Notes under the pieces: generated by a model
The model's input: the letters and a program-made list of their open reading frames with translations, nothing else
Told to the model about the DNA's origin: nothing
Databases searched by the model: none
Program-made: the position numbers and the translations under genes
NCBI GenBank assembly: GCA_016928055.1
Contig: JAFGLM010000006.1
Coordinates: forward strand, 1-63,324
Direction: 5' to 3'
Source of the DNA: Gammaproteobacteria bacterium
GTDB lineage: Bacteria; Pseudomonadota; Gammaproteobacteria; HTCC5015
DNA length: 63,324 nt
Shown: positions 18,623 to 27,125 of the stretch, piece by piece
Layout of the letters: each line of letters opens with the position of its first letter
Numbering within the stretch: the stretch's first letter is position 1

Positions 18623-19363
18623 TCAAACCGTATCTTGATATCGCTCCGGGTGAGCCATCGCATCCTCAATAAATGTTAGTGCCTCGTCAATAATTACTAA
18701 CATGGCATTTTTGGCTCTTTCAGGGTTACGGTTTTTAATTGCTTTATACACTTTAGTATGGTCTGCAACAACGCCTTCGCGATCAGCCTTAATGGTACTG
18801 GTATAGCGAATACTGACATTTAATGCTGTTTTGACAAAATTACGCAAGCGTATATAGAAACGATTTTTGCTGGCATAAAGTATACTAACGTGAAAAGCGA
18901 TATCGGCTTCCAACATTTCTTCCGTGCTGGCTGAAGAAGCTTTCATACGTTCAAGCGATTCTGCTATTGCACCAATTTCCTTCTCATCTGCATACCGTGC
19001 GGCAAGTGACGCTGCTTCCGGCTCAATAGTGATACGTAGCTGTAAAAATTCCTGCACCACTTTTAAGGATGGACTGCGTTCAAGCAACCACTTCAACAGG
19101 TCAGGGTCGAAGATATTCCATTTTTCCTCCGGCAAGATTCGTATGCCCTGCCGCGGTCGACTCGATATAAGACCTTTGGCAGACAGCATCTTTACGGCTT
19201 CCCTAACGGCACTTCGGCTCACACCAAATTGCTCACATAGGTCGGCTTCAGTGGGCAACCCTTTATCCACCGTATAGTCACCGCAAACGATCAATTTACC
19301 GAGTTCCTGAGTGACTCGTTGTGAAAGGTTGGAATTTCTATCAATAAGGGCCATTGGAATCAT
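18623..19363 (-). CDS. GntR-family regulator, FadR subfamily
   Basis: 246 residues. N-terminal winged helix with the GntR signature (LPTEADLCEQFGVSRSAVRE, residues ~35-55) followed by PRQGIRI, then an all-helical FCD ligand-binding domain (IEPEAASLAARYA, DIAFHVSILYASKNRF, DHTKVYKAI) with the histidines and aspartate that usually hold a metal. FadR-type FCD regulators commonly sense organic or sugar acids, which fits the dehydrogenase downstream. ATG at 19363 is chosen; a second at 19354 is possible. The gene is divergent from the symporter at 19773, and an AT-rich palindrome at 19627-19652 is a candidate operator. A very similar motif lies before araB. Confidence 0.93.
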   Translation of the reverse strand: MIPMALIDRNSNLSQRVTQELGKLIVCGDYTVDKGLPTEADLCEQFGVSRSAVREAVKMLSAKGLISSRPRQGIRILPEEKWNIFDPDLLKWLLERSPSLKVVQEFLQLRITIEPEAASLAARYADEKEIGAIAESLERMKASSASTEEMLEADIAFHVSILYASKNRFYIRLRNFVKTALNVSIRYTSTIKADREGVVADHTKVYKAIKNRNPERAKNAMLVIIDEALTFIEDAMAHPERYQDTV

Positions 19364-19626
19364 CCGTTAGATATGACTATTCAGTACTCAGGCAAAGGTA
19401 TCCTCTTGGTGGTTTATTTTCAATAATAATATTAGATGTTAAACAAAACAGCCCTGCTAAACGCAGATTCTGTTTATAGGTCGGTATTAATGAATATTTG
19501 CTTTCATTCGGTAAAATCTCCCTGACTTCACCTTTGGGTAGTTGGGCTGGATTTTGAACCTTGATTGCTGATCCCGGATGTTGGGCAACCATTGCCCAAG
19601 AATAGACATAAACTACAGTATACCCA

Positions 19627-19652
19627 GGCATTTAATTATAATATTATATGCC
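19627..19652. promoter_or_regulatory. AT-rich imperfect palindrome upstream of the SSS symporter
   Basis: Arms GGCAT (19627-19631) and ATGCC (19648-19652) enclose a mostly self-complementary AT core containing ATAATATTAT. A related element (GCATTTGTATG then ATAATATTATGC) lies at 37611-37632 before araB. Candidate operator for the GntR protein. The rest of 19364-19772 shows no supported gene. Confidence 0.45.
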
Positions 19653-19772
19653 AGATAGAATTGAGGTCTGCATAAGCTTTTCCTGCGTAAAAATGAGAAT
19701 GTTAAAGCCGTCCAGCAAGTACTCGAGTTTCGATGCTGAATAGAGGATGGAAGAACATAAGGGGATATAAAA

Positions 19773-21404
19773 ATGATTGAATTTAGTTCGTTGGACTGGA
19801 TCGTTCTGGCCGGCTTTTTTGTGTTGCTGCTGGGTGTAGTTGTTTGGTCCGTTATGCAAAAGGAAGAAGACACCGCGGATTACTTCCTGGCCGGTCGTAA
19901 TGCGGGCTGGTTAGTAATTGGCGCCTCGATATTTGCGTCTAATATTGGCTCTGAACATCTGGTCGGATTATCTGGAGCAGGTGCGGAATCCGGTATGGCG
20001 ATGGCGCATTGGGAACTGCAGTCCTGGATCATTATTATGCTGGGCTGGATTTTTGCGCCTTTCTATTGGAGCAGCAAAGTCTATACCATGCCCGAATTCC
20101 TGGAGCGCCGCTATTCGCCGGCGTCGCGCACGTTCCTGTCATTTATATCCCTGATTAGTTATGTGCTTACCAAGGTTTCTGTCACTGTTTACGCGGGCGG
20201 CGTAGTTCTCAAAACGGTATTGGGTATCGATACTTTATTTGGTGTTGATTTCTTCTGGATATCGGCATTGGGTTTGGTAGTGATCACCGGGATTTACACC
20301 GTATTGGGTGGAATGAAGGCGGTTTTATGGACATCAGTACTTCAAACCCCGGTATTGATAATCGGTTCATTGGTGATACTGTTTGTCGGCCTTGATCTGG
20401 TTGGAGGTATTGGGGAATTGGAGCGTATCAATGGCGAGCAGATGCACCTGATACGATCAGCAAGTGATCCGAATTTTCCCTGGCCCGGCGTGATATTTGG
20501 GTCCTTTATAATCGGTTTTTGGTACTGGTGTACCGATCAATATATTGTGCAACGTGTATTGTCCGCCAAGGGAATTCAGGCCGCTCGCCGCGGAACGATA
20601 TTTGCCGGATATCTTAAGCTCTTGCCGGTATTTATTTTCCTGTTCCCGGGCATGATTGCTTACGCTTTAAATGCAAAGGGCATCGTTACTTACGATAGTC
20701 CTGATCAGGCATTTCCGACACTGGTTTCAACCTTGCTGCCGTCCGGTATTAAAGGCGTGGTAATCGGCGGATTGATTGCGGCATTGATGAGTTCGTTGGC
20801 ATCGCTATTCAATTCATCCGCGACGCTATTTACTATCGATTTCTATAAAAAATTTAAACCACAATCATCCGAAAAACACTTGTTGCATGTCGGTCGAATC
20901 GCAACCATTACTGTTGTAATACTGGGTATAGCGTGGATACCCGTCATGCAAATGATTGCAAATGTTTTATACGAATATTTACAGCTTGTTCAATCATTAA
21001 TTGCACCTGGCATCGCTGTTGTATTTTTATTGGGCGTTTTTTCCAGGCGTATTACGCCAACCGCCGGTTTTGTTGGATTGGTGTCCGGCTTTGTGCTCGG
21101 CATGTTGCGTCTGTTATTAACAATATTTGATGATCAGCTGGATCCTAACGGATTTTTACATTCCATTGTTGCTATGAACTGGCTTTACTATTGCACGATG
21201 TTGTTCTTCATGGTTGCTGCAATTGTCGTTGTCACCAGTTTCTTCACAAAACAGGCAAGCGAACAGCAGATATCGGGACTGACTTATGGTTCGATAAGCG
21301 CTGCACAACGCGCTGAAATTCGTGCCGGTATCGATAAATGGGATATTATTCACACCGTTATTATTGTTGGTATTGTTGTTATGGTATACATACGTTTTTG
21401 GTAA
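19773..21404 (+). CDS. Sodium:solute (SSS/SGLT-type) sugar symporter
   Basis: 543 residues with about 14 hydrophobic segments spread end to end, placing it in the inner membrane. The early motifs FLAGRNAGWLVIGASIFASN and GSEHLVGLSGAG are characteristic of the SSF family and resemble its glucose/galactose/xylose branch; WTSVLQTPVLI and FNSSATLFTIDFY are further family positions. AAGGGG nine bases before ATG supports the start. It would take up a free monosaccharide with Na+. It stands alone on the plus strand, divergent from the GntR gene, and ends in a strong terminator at 21449-21482. Substrate is inferred as pentose or galactose from the neighbours. Confidence 0.93.
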   Translation: MIEFSSLDWIVLAGFFVLLLGVVVWSVMQKEEDTADYFLAGRNAGWLVIGASIFASNIGSEHLVGLSGAGAESGMAMAHWELQSWIIIMLGWIFAPFYWSSKVYTMPEFLERRYSPASRTFLSFISLISYVLTKVSVTVYAGGVVLKTVLGIDTLFGVDFFWISALGLVVITGIYTVLGGMKAVLWTSVLQTPVLIIGSLVILFVGLDLVGGIGELERINGEQMHLIRSASDPNFPWPGVIFGSFIIGFWYWCTDQYIVQRVLSAKGIQAARRGTIFAGYLKLLPVFIFLFPGMIAYALNAKGIVTYDSPDQAFPTLVSTLLPSGIKGVVIGGLIAALMSSLASLFNSSATLFTIDFYKKFKPQSSEKHLLHVGRIATITVVILGIAWIPVMQMIANVLYEYLQLVQSLIAPGIAVVFLLGVFSRRITPTAGFVGLVSGFVLGMLRLLLTIFDDQLDPNGFLHSIVAMNWLYYCTMLFFMVAAIVVVTSFFTKQASEQQISGLTYGSISAAQRAEIRAGIDKWDIIHTVIIVGIVVMVYIRFW

Positions 21405-21448
21405 GTAGATGTAGATGATTAACTTAATAGCGATATTAACGAACAAAT

Positions 21449-21482
21449 AAGGAACCTCTGAGTTAATCAGAGGTTCCTTTTT
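21449..21482 (+). terminator. Intrinsic terminator after the SSS symporter
   Basis: Arms 21449-21460 and 21468-21479 (AAGGAACCTCTG / CAGAGGTTCCTT) pair perfectly around a 7-base loop and run into six T. It sits between convergent genes (symporter and GH97) and may work both ways. Confidence 0.9.
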
Positions 21483-21488
21483 CAGGGC

Positions 21489-23423
21489 TTAATTAAATAC
21501 CATAACAAATCCGCCATTGGGTTTGAGTTCCAATGCCAGATTGTCCGATCTCGTAATATTCCGCTTCAGGAATGAAAATTCCTCTGCACCGTCTGTGATC
21601 ATATAACCGTTATTGCTGTCGATAAACGATAAGTCGAGTAACAATTTTTTGCTAATCGCTTCACCGTTAATGCCTGCGACATACCATTTGTTACCTGATC
21701 GACGTGCAATTACAGCCAGCTTGCCGGGGTAACCATCGATAAAGTGTGTATCGTCCCATTGCTCCGGTAAACCACGAAGAAATTCTTTTACATACTCAGG
21801 GACGGTTTTTATACCGTCAGGTGTTTCCGCGATATGTTGTATGCCGGATAAAAACAAAACGGGCAGGGCAATTTCAAAACCATTTGTTGTTTTACGAATT
21901 CGATCCGGTATTTTGCCGAATACCGTTGGTGTGAAATCCATCGGATCAAATGCATTGCGTGTAAATGGCAACATTGCAGAATGACTGGCTTCCAAATCAG
22001 TCGATTCCTGGAAAAACGTCAAAAACTCAAATCCTCTAACGGCCTCCATGGTCATTAGATTGGGATAGGTTCGTTGCCAGCCCCGCGGAATGGTGGCGCC
22101 ATGAAAATTAACCAGTAATTGATAGTCTGCTGCATCCTTTAAAATATCATTGTAATACTGCATCATCGATTTACCATCACCGGCAAAGAAATCGATCTTT
22201 ACGCCCTTTATACCCATTGTCTGCAGCCGGCTGAATTCCTTTACGCGCGACGCGTGCGTTAGCAACATGCTTTTGGGATGATAATCTGTTTCATTCCACG
22301 CGCCGGATGAGTTATACCAAAGCAGCAACCCAACCTTTTTTGTTTTTGCGTAATCTGCCAGTTCTTTGATATTGTCATAACCAATAGTCGTATCCCAATT
22401 AACATCGATCAACGTATATTCCCACTGCATATCAGCTGCGTAATCGATAAATTGTTTTTGCACGTCGTAGACTATTGAGTCATCCTTCAGGATCGCCCAG
22501 CTCCATGAAGCCTGCCCTGGTTTAATAAATGATAAATCGATTTTGATAGCCGGATTGGCCAGGTCGGTGCCAAGTGTCGATTCCGCTATCGTTGCCAGCG
22601 AACCAACTGCAATAATTCTCCAGGGGGAATTGAATGGTAGTGTCGATTCCGGGAAAAGTGCACCATTCGTGAATACTTCCGCGGCCATTGGGAAGCCGAG
22701 CATGTATTCTCCATTCGGTGATTGCTGTTGCAGACGCGACGCGCAATAGCGGCCATCCATATTGGTTTCGGAAATCAACAGCCATGTTCCATTGCTTTCA
22801 AACAGTGCGGGAAACACCCAGCCGGCTTCTGAGGGGGCAGCGGTCCCGACTGGAATAGCCATCCGGTAATGCTCTTCGTAAGCAGGGTTGGTGTTTTTCC
22901 ATCCGGTTTGGGCGACTTGCATTGGCTGCAACCATGCTTTGGCGTCTGACTTAAATTTAAACGTAGTGAGTTCCTGAATTACTCTTTTGTTTTCGCTGGA
23001 CTGACCCGGAAAGTGGTAACGAAATGCAACGCCATCGTCCGATACACGAAAAACGATATCCATTTCTCTCTGATCGTTGTTAACAAATGAAAACGTTTTT
23101 TCATTTGCCTGATACGTTATATCCCTCCGTTTACCGGTCATCATGGTGTATCGATCTGAAACCGAATTGGTTGTGGAGGCTGATACCAAATCAAGATCAT
23201 CTAAAAACTCGGCATCATCCATCTTAATGCCCAGTCTTGATTCTTGTAGAACCACGTCGTCGTTATAGGAAATCGTGTAATAAACCGCCTTTTTCCTATC
23301 TAACGATAGTGTAACTGAAATTTTCTTATCAGGGCTCGTTATCGAATAAGTCTCACTATTGCTGCAGGAGCAAATCAGTATGATTGTCAATATGTGAATA
23401 AAGATAATTCTCATGACCTTCAT
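21489..23423 (-). CDS. GH97 glycoside hydrolase, lipoprotein, alpha-galactosidase-like
   Basis: 644 residues. N-terminal lipoprotein signal with CSCS near residue 20. GH97 layout: beta-sandwich N-domain with FRVSDDGVAFRYHFPG, then a TIM barrel with WSWAILKDDSIVYDVQ, GVKIDFFAGDGKSMMQYY (~residue 410) and TMEAVRGFEF (~460). The Asp in KIDFF corresponds to the nucleophile of the retaining, alpha-galactosidase-type GH97 branch, unlike inverting SusB-type alpha-glucosidases. Beta-L-arabinopyranosidase is another known activity of this branch and would suit arabinan or arabinogalactan side chains. It follows the mutarotase gene with a gap of only 5 bp, as the third gene of a GH43/galM/GH97 operon. 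Start uncertain between ATG 23423 and 23414. Confidence 0.93.
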   Translation of the reverse strand: MKVMRIIFIHILTIILICSCSNSETYSITSPDKKISVTLSLDRKKAVYYTISYNDDVVLQESRLGIKMDDAEFLDDLDLVSASTTNSVSDRYTMMTGKRRDITYQANEKTFSFVNNDQREMDIVFRVSDDGVAFRYHFPGQSSENKRVIQELTTFKFKSDAKAWLQPMQVAQTGWKNTNPAYEEHYRMAIPVGTAAPSEAGWVFPALFESNGTWLLISETNMDGRYCASRLQQQSPNGEYMLGFPMAAEVFTNGALFPESTLPFNSPWRIIAVGSLATIAESTLGTDLANPAIKIDLSFIKPGQASWSWAILKDDSIVYDVQKQFIDYAADMQWEYTLIDVNWDTTIGYDNIKELADYAKTKKVGLLLWYNSSGAWNETDYHPKSMLLTHASRVKEFSRLQTMGIKGVKIDFFAGDGKSMMQYYNDILKDAADYQLLVNFHGATIPRGWQRTYPNLMTMEAVRGFEFLTFFQESTDLEASHSAMLPFTRNAFDPMDFTPTVFGKIPDRIRKTTNGFEIALPVLFLSGIQHIAETPDGIKTVPEYVKEFLRGLPEQWDDTHFIDGYPGKLAVIARRSGNKWYVAGINGEAISKKLLLDLSFIDSNNGYMITDGAEEFSFLKRNITRSDNLALELKPNGGFVMVFN

Positions 23424-23428
23424 ATTGC

Positions 23429-24661
23429 TTATTTTGTTGTTAAGAATTTAAAGCTCATACGGGTTGAGTATTCTTCTCCCGGGTTGAGCATGGTTGATGG
23501 AAAATCAATCTGGTTCGGCGAATCCGGATGGTGTTGAGGTTCCAGACAGAATCCTGTTCGATGCGCATAGACACGATTTTTACTTTTTAATGTGCTATCC
23601 AGAAAATTACCCGAGTAAAACTGTATGCCAGGCTCCTGCGTATAGACTTCCAGGATTCGACCGGATTTCGGATCTAAAACTCTCGCGGCTAGTTCTATAT
23701 CAGATGGAGTATTCCTGTTTAAAACGAAGTTATGATCGTAGCCGAGACCATATTTTAATTGTTCATTTTCTTGATTAATTCTTGCACCGATAGCTGTTGG
23801 ATCTCGAAAATCAAAGGGGGTATTGGCAACCGGAGCAATTTCTCCGGTTGGTATCAGAGTGGCGTCGACTGGGTTGTAATGATCTGCATTGATCATCATT
23901 TGCTGATCAAGAATATCGCCCTCACCGGCAAGATTAAAATAACTATGCTGGGTCAGATTCACGATTGTCGATTTATCAGTCGTTGCATGAAACTCAGTAA
24001 AAAGCTCATCATCGTTCGTCAACGTGTAAGTTGCAGTAACCGTTAACGTGCCTGGGTAGCCTTGATCTCCATCCGGGCTGATCAATGAAAGTTTTACTCC
24101 TGCAGTTGAATCAGTGGTAAATGGTGTTGCTGACCAGACTTTTTTATCAAATCCAACAACACCTCCGTGCAAATGATTGGGCGCGTTATTGGTGTCCAGC
24201 TGGTACGTGGTATCGTCGATTTTGAATCGACCTTGCGCTATCCGATTGCCATACCGGCCGATCAATGCGCCAAAATATGGCGTGCCCTTCAAATAAGGTT
24301 CTAATTCATTAAATCCCAAAACGATATCATCAAAATTTCCATTTTTATCTTTGGTGTTAATGGAAGTGATAATACCGCCATAATTAATAATTTTAACTAC
24401 TATGCCATTGCTGTTGGTGACAGTATAAAGCGATATTTTTGTCCCGTCCGGCATACTACCGAAGTCGGATTCGGAAACTGAAGGTGTCTGGTTCATAGAT
24501 ACGATTCCATCGTCTTGTTGTTTATTGCAGCTTGAACTTAGAAGGGAAAGACCGATAAATGATATTACGAACATCGTCTTCCGAGTGAAAGTACCAAAAT
24601 TCAGGTTGGAGGTGTTGATAACTGTTCTGGCTAGGAAATCTACAATATATCGCCTGATCAT
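23429..24661 (-). CDS. galM: Aldose 1-epimerase (mutarotase), probable lipoprotein
   Basis: About 410 residues from ATG 24661, which has GAGGAA seven bases upstream. A later ATG at 24574 would give a compact lipoprotein signal ending LLSSSC, so the true N-terminus is uncertain. The body is GalM-like: FGALIGRYGNRIAQGRF, APNHLHGGVVGFDKKVW, LTQHSYFNLAG (catalytic His) and a C-terminal EPGIQFYSGNFL (catalytic Glu). It interconverts alpha and beta anomers of aldoses released by neighbouring hydrolases and would work in the periplasm or at its membrane. It lies between a GH43 gene and GH97 in one transcription unit. Confidence 0.92.
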   Translation of the reverse strand: MIRRYIVDFLARTVINTSNLNFGTFTRKTMFVISFIGLSLLSSSCNKQQDDGIVSMNQTPSVSESDFGSMPDGTKISLYTVTNSNGIVVKIINYGGIITSINTKDKNGNFDDIVLGFNELEPYLKGTPYFGALIGRYGNRIAQGRFKIDDTTYQLDTNNAPNHLHGGVVGFDKKVWSATPFTTDSTAGVKLSLISPDGDQGYPGTLTVTATYTLTNDDELFTEFHATTDKSTIVNLTQHSYFNLAGEGDILDQQMMINADHYNPVDATLIPTGEIAPVANTPFDFRDPTAIGARINQENEQLKYGLGYDHNFVLNRNTPSDIELAARVLDPKSGRILEVYTQEPGIQFYSGNFLDSTLKSKNRVYAHRTGFCLEPQHHPDSPNQIDFPSTMLNPGEEYSTRMSFKFLTTK

Positions 24662-24737
24662 AGAAAAATTCCTCGTTGGTGTTTGAGTAAATAAAATGCT
24701 TAAAGTCTGAATATTAATTTCGCATAGATGAAATCTG

Positions 24738-25790
24738 CTAATCGCCTTGTAATGGATTAAAATCCGGCCAGCCATCGGCAGTCCATTGAATTATTCTGGC
24801 TCGTGCGTCGCGGTTGGGGTCAAACAGCGGATTGCCTTCAATTTTCCGGTAATCTCTGGCGTGGTAGACCAATACATCAGTGACACCGTCCTCTGCGACA
24901 GTAAAGCAATTGTGTCCCGGACCAAACCGATTGACTGCAGCATTGGTTGCGAACACGGGTTCCAGCGATTTATGCCAGGAATGCGGATTCATTATATCTG
25001 CATCAGCATCCGCCCATAATAATCCCATGGCATAGTTGTGATCGGTAGCACTGGCCGAGTAAGTCAAAAATATTCTATTGTTTTTTATCAGAACAGCTGG
25101 TCCTTCGTTGACTTTATAACCGATGACTTCCCAGGGTAAATCGGGCTCGGATAACATTACTTCGGGCCCTTCAATTGTTGTGGGACTCGTCATGCGGGCG
25201 ATATAGAGGGCGGAGTTGTACTTACGCTCCTGATCCCGTTGCGCCCACACCAGATAACGAATGCCGCGGTGCTCAAACGTGGTGGCATCCAGTGAAAACG
25301 AATCACGCGCCGTCACTAATTGACCACGTTCTGTCCATCGCCCCTGCATTGGATCCGCTGATTCATTGGACAGCACATACATACGGATGCGCGGGGGATC
25401 ACCAAACTTTCCGGCAGCAAAATAAATGTACCAGCTTCCGTCAATGTAATGCAGTTCCGGCGCCCAGATCGGGCCGGCCATCGGTACGGCTTCATGTTTG
25501 CGCCAGATAGTTTTGGCCACGGCTTGACCGAGTCCGTTTATGCCAGGGGCGCTGCGTATCTCAATACGATCAAATTCAGAGGCTGTCGCAATAAAGTAAT
25601 ATAACCCATTGTTATGTTTATAAATCCAGGGGTCGGCACGTTGTTTAACAATGGGATTATTGTAGGTTTCCAGTTGAACATTATTCTGCTCGTGGAAACA
25701 CGAGGTGATCAATAATGCCAGAACCGAGGGCAGTATGGTCTTGCAGGCGCTAAACCAATAATCCAACACTCGGAGACCAGTGTTTTCCAT
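24738..25790 (-). CDS. GH43 exo-alpha-L-arabinofuranosidase-like lipoprotein (copy A)
   Basis: 350 residues from ATG 25790, which has AGGGGG five bases upstream; the first in-frame ATG at 25811 lacks one. Signal peptide with lipobox-like LLITSC. Five-bladed propeller family GH43 with the catalytic set visible: base Asp in KQRADPWIY, pKa-modulating Asp in SLDATTFEH and acid Glu in KVNEGPAVLI. The sequence resembles the exo-1,5-arabinofuranosidase branch (subfamily 26 as I recall). A paralogue without signal peptide is at 31118-32062. First gene of a GH43-galM-GH97 unit, divergent from endo-arabinanase at 26044, which it would complement by trimming arabino-oligosaccharides. Confidence 0.9.
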   Translation of the reverse strand: MENTGLRVLDYWFSACKTILPSVLALLITSCFHEQNNVQLETYNNPIVKQRADPWIYKHNNGLYYFIATASEFDRIEIRSAPGINGLGQAVAKTIWRKHEAVPMAGPIWAPELHYIDGSWYIYFAAGKFGDPPRIRMYVLSNESADPMQGRWTERGQLVTARDSFSLDATTFEHRGIRYLVWAQRDQERKYNSALYIARMTSPTTIEGPEVMLSEPDLPWEVIGYKVNEGPAVLIKNNRIFLTYSASATDHNYAMGLLWADADADIMNPHSWHKSLEPVFATNAAVNRFGPGHNCFTVAEDGVTDVLVYHARDYRKIEGNPLFDPNRDARARIIQWTADGWPDFNPLQGD

Positions 25791-26043
25791 ATTTCCCCCT
25801 TGATATCGCACAATCTGACAGGTAAATCGCCTTAATTACTGTGGACACAGTATACCTTAGAATATTATTATAATATAAATAAATACCAGCAATTGAAGGG
25901 GCGCGATTAGCGTAGCAATACCACAAAGTGGCATGAGTAATGATGCTGGTTATCGCCTTAATCTAAAGATTGGAACATCATTTCGCACTGTTTGATTTAA
26001 GTCGATCAAAGCCTATTTTATAAATCGCCTCTGGAGACAATGT
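25791..26043. promoter_or_regulatory. Divergent promoter region between two GH43 genes
   Basis: It drives the GH43-galM-GH97 unit leftward and the endo-arabinanase/GH51 unit rightward. It contains an AT-rich core at about 25860-25885 with ATTATTATAATATAAAT, reminiscent of the motif at 19627 and 37611, and two exact copies of ATCGCCTTAAT at 25826 and 25952. No gene inside. Confidence 0.5.
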
Positions 26044-27075
26044 ATGCAATTCAGAACGAATCGGTTTCATATTTTCTTGCTGGGCTTGTTAATTGCAGCA
26101 AGCGCCTGTGCTGAGAAACAACCTGAACAGCTGTTTATTCACGATCCCGTCATTGGTAAGGATGGTGATATGTACTATTTGTACAGTACCGGCCCGGGCA
26201 TTACCTTCTATAGCTCAAAAGATTTGATTCACTGGGTGCACGAGGGACGCGTATTTCCGGGTAATCCCGGCTGGGCTCTGGATGTGGCCGGCACGTTTAA
26301 CGGCCATATCTGGGCGCCTGATATCCTACAACATAACGGAAAATTTTACCTGTATTATTCTGTTTCTGCGTTTGGCAAAAACACCTCCGCGATGGGCGTA
26401 ACGGTTAATAAAACGCTTGATCCGGATTCAGCTGAATATAAGTGGGAAGATCAGGGTATTGTATTGCAGTCTGTTCCCAATCGGGATTTGTGGAATGCGA
26501 TCGATTCAAATGTCGTGATCGACGACGAGGGAATCCCATGGATGAGTTTTGGTTCGTTTTGGGGTGGATTGAAGCTGGTCAAACTTAATGATGATTTGAT
26601 TTCAATTGCTGAACCGCAGGAATGGTATTCAATAGCCAAACGTGAACGTTCGGTTTTAATTGACGACACCGATTCAGGTCCGGCCGCCCTGGAGGGGCCG
26701 TTTATATTTAAGAAGAATGGTTACTATTATCTGTTTTTATCGTGGGATAAATGTTGCCGAGGTAAAGACAGCACCTACAAGATAATGATTGGCAGATCAA
26801 AGAATGTTACCGGGCCTTATCTTGATAAATCCGGCAAGGATATGGCGAAGGGTGGGGGAACTTTATTGCTGGCCGGTGATGAGAACTATTACGCGTTGGG
26901 TCACAACAGTGCCTATACCTTCGATGGTAAGGATTATCTGGTGTTTCATGCATATGAGGTCGCTGATAACGGCAGGCAAAAGTTAAAGATACTTGAAATG
27001 AATTGGGACGAAGATAAATGGCCGGTTATCGATAAAAGCGAATTGAACAAGTATCGAAGTGTATTAATCAAATGA
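26044..27075 (+). CDS. Endo-1,5-alpha-L-arabinanase (GH43), lipoprotein
   Basis: 343 residues. Lipoprotein signal with AASAC near residue 22. GH43 arabinanase motifs in order: IHDPVIGKDGDMYYLYSTG (general base Asp), GHIWAPDILQHNGKFYLYYS, NAIDSNVVIDDEGIPWMSFG (second Asp), ALEGPFIFKKNGYYYLF (acid Glu) and GHNSAYTF with a conserved metal-linked His. It closely recalls the Cellvibrio endo/exo-arabinanase Arb43A. It would cut the arabinan backbone at the cell surface. GGAGA seven bases upstream supports the ATG. It is followed after 50 bp by a GH51 gene in the same direction. Confidence 0.95.
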   Translation: MQFRTNRFHIFLLGLLIAASACAEKQPEQLFIHDPVIGKDGDMYYLYSTGPGITFYSSKDLIHWVHEGRVFPGNPGWALDVAGTFNGHIWAPDILQHNGKFYLYYSVSAFGKNTSAMGVTVNKTLDPDSAEYKWEDQGIVLQSVPNRDLWNAIDSNVVIDDEGIPWMSFGSFWGGLKLVKLNDDLISIAEPQEWYSIAKRERSVLIDDTDSGPAALEGPFIFKKNGYYYLFLSWDKCCRGKDSTYKIMIGRSKNVTGPYLDKSGKDMAKGGGTLLLAGDENYYALGHNSAYTFDGKDYLVFHAYEVADNGRQKLKILEMNWDEDKWPVIDKSELNKYRSVLIK

Positions 27076-27125
27076 TGATTTCAGGAAAATCAATGTAACG
27101 GAAATTTATTAATCTGGAGACTGTT

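Noticed and set aside
19377..19631. 84-codon minus-strand frame between the GntR gene and the symporter
   Set aside because: No ribosome binding site, no recognisable motif, and it overlaps the likely operator/promoter area.
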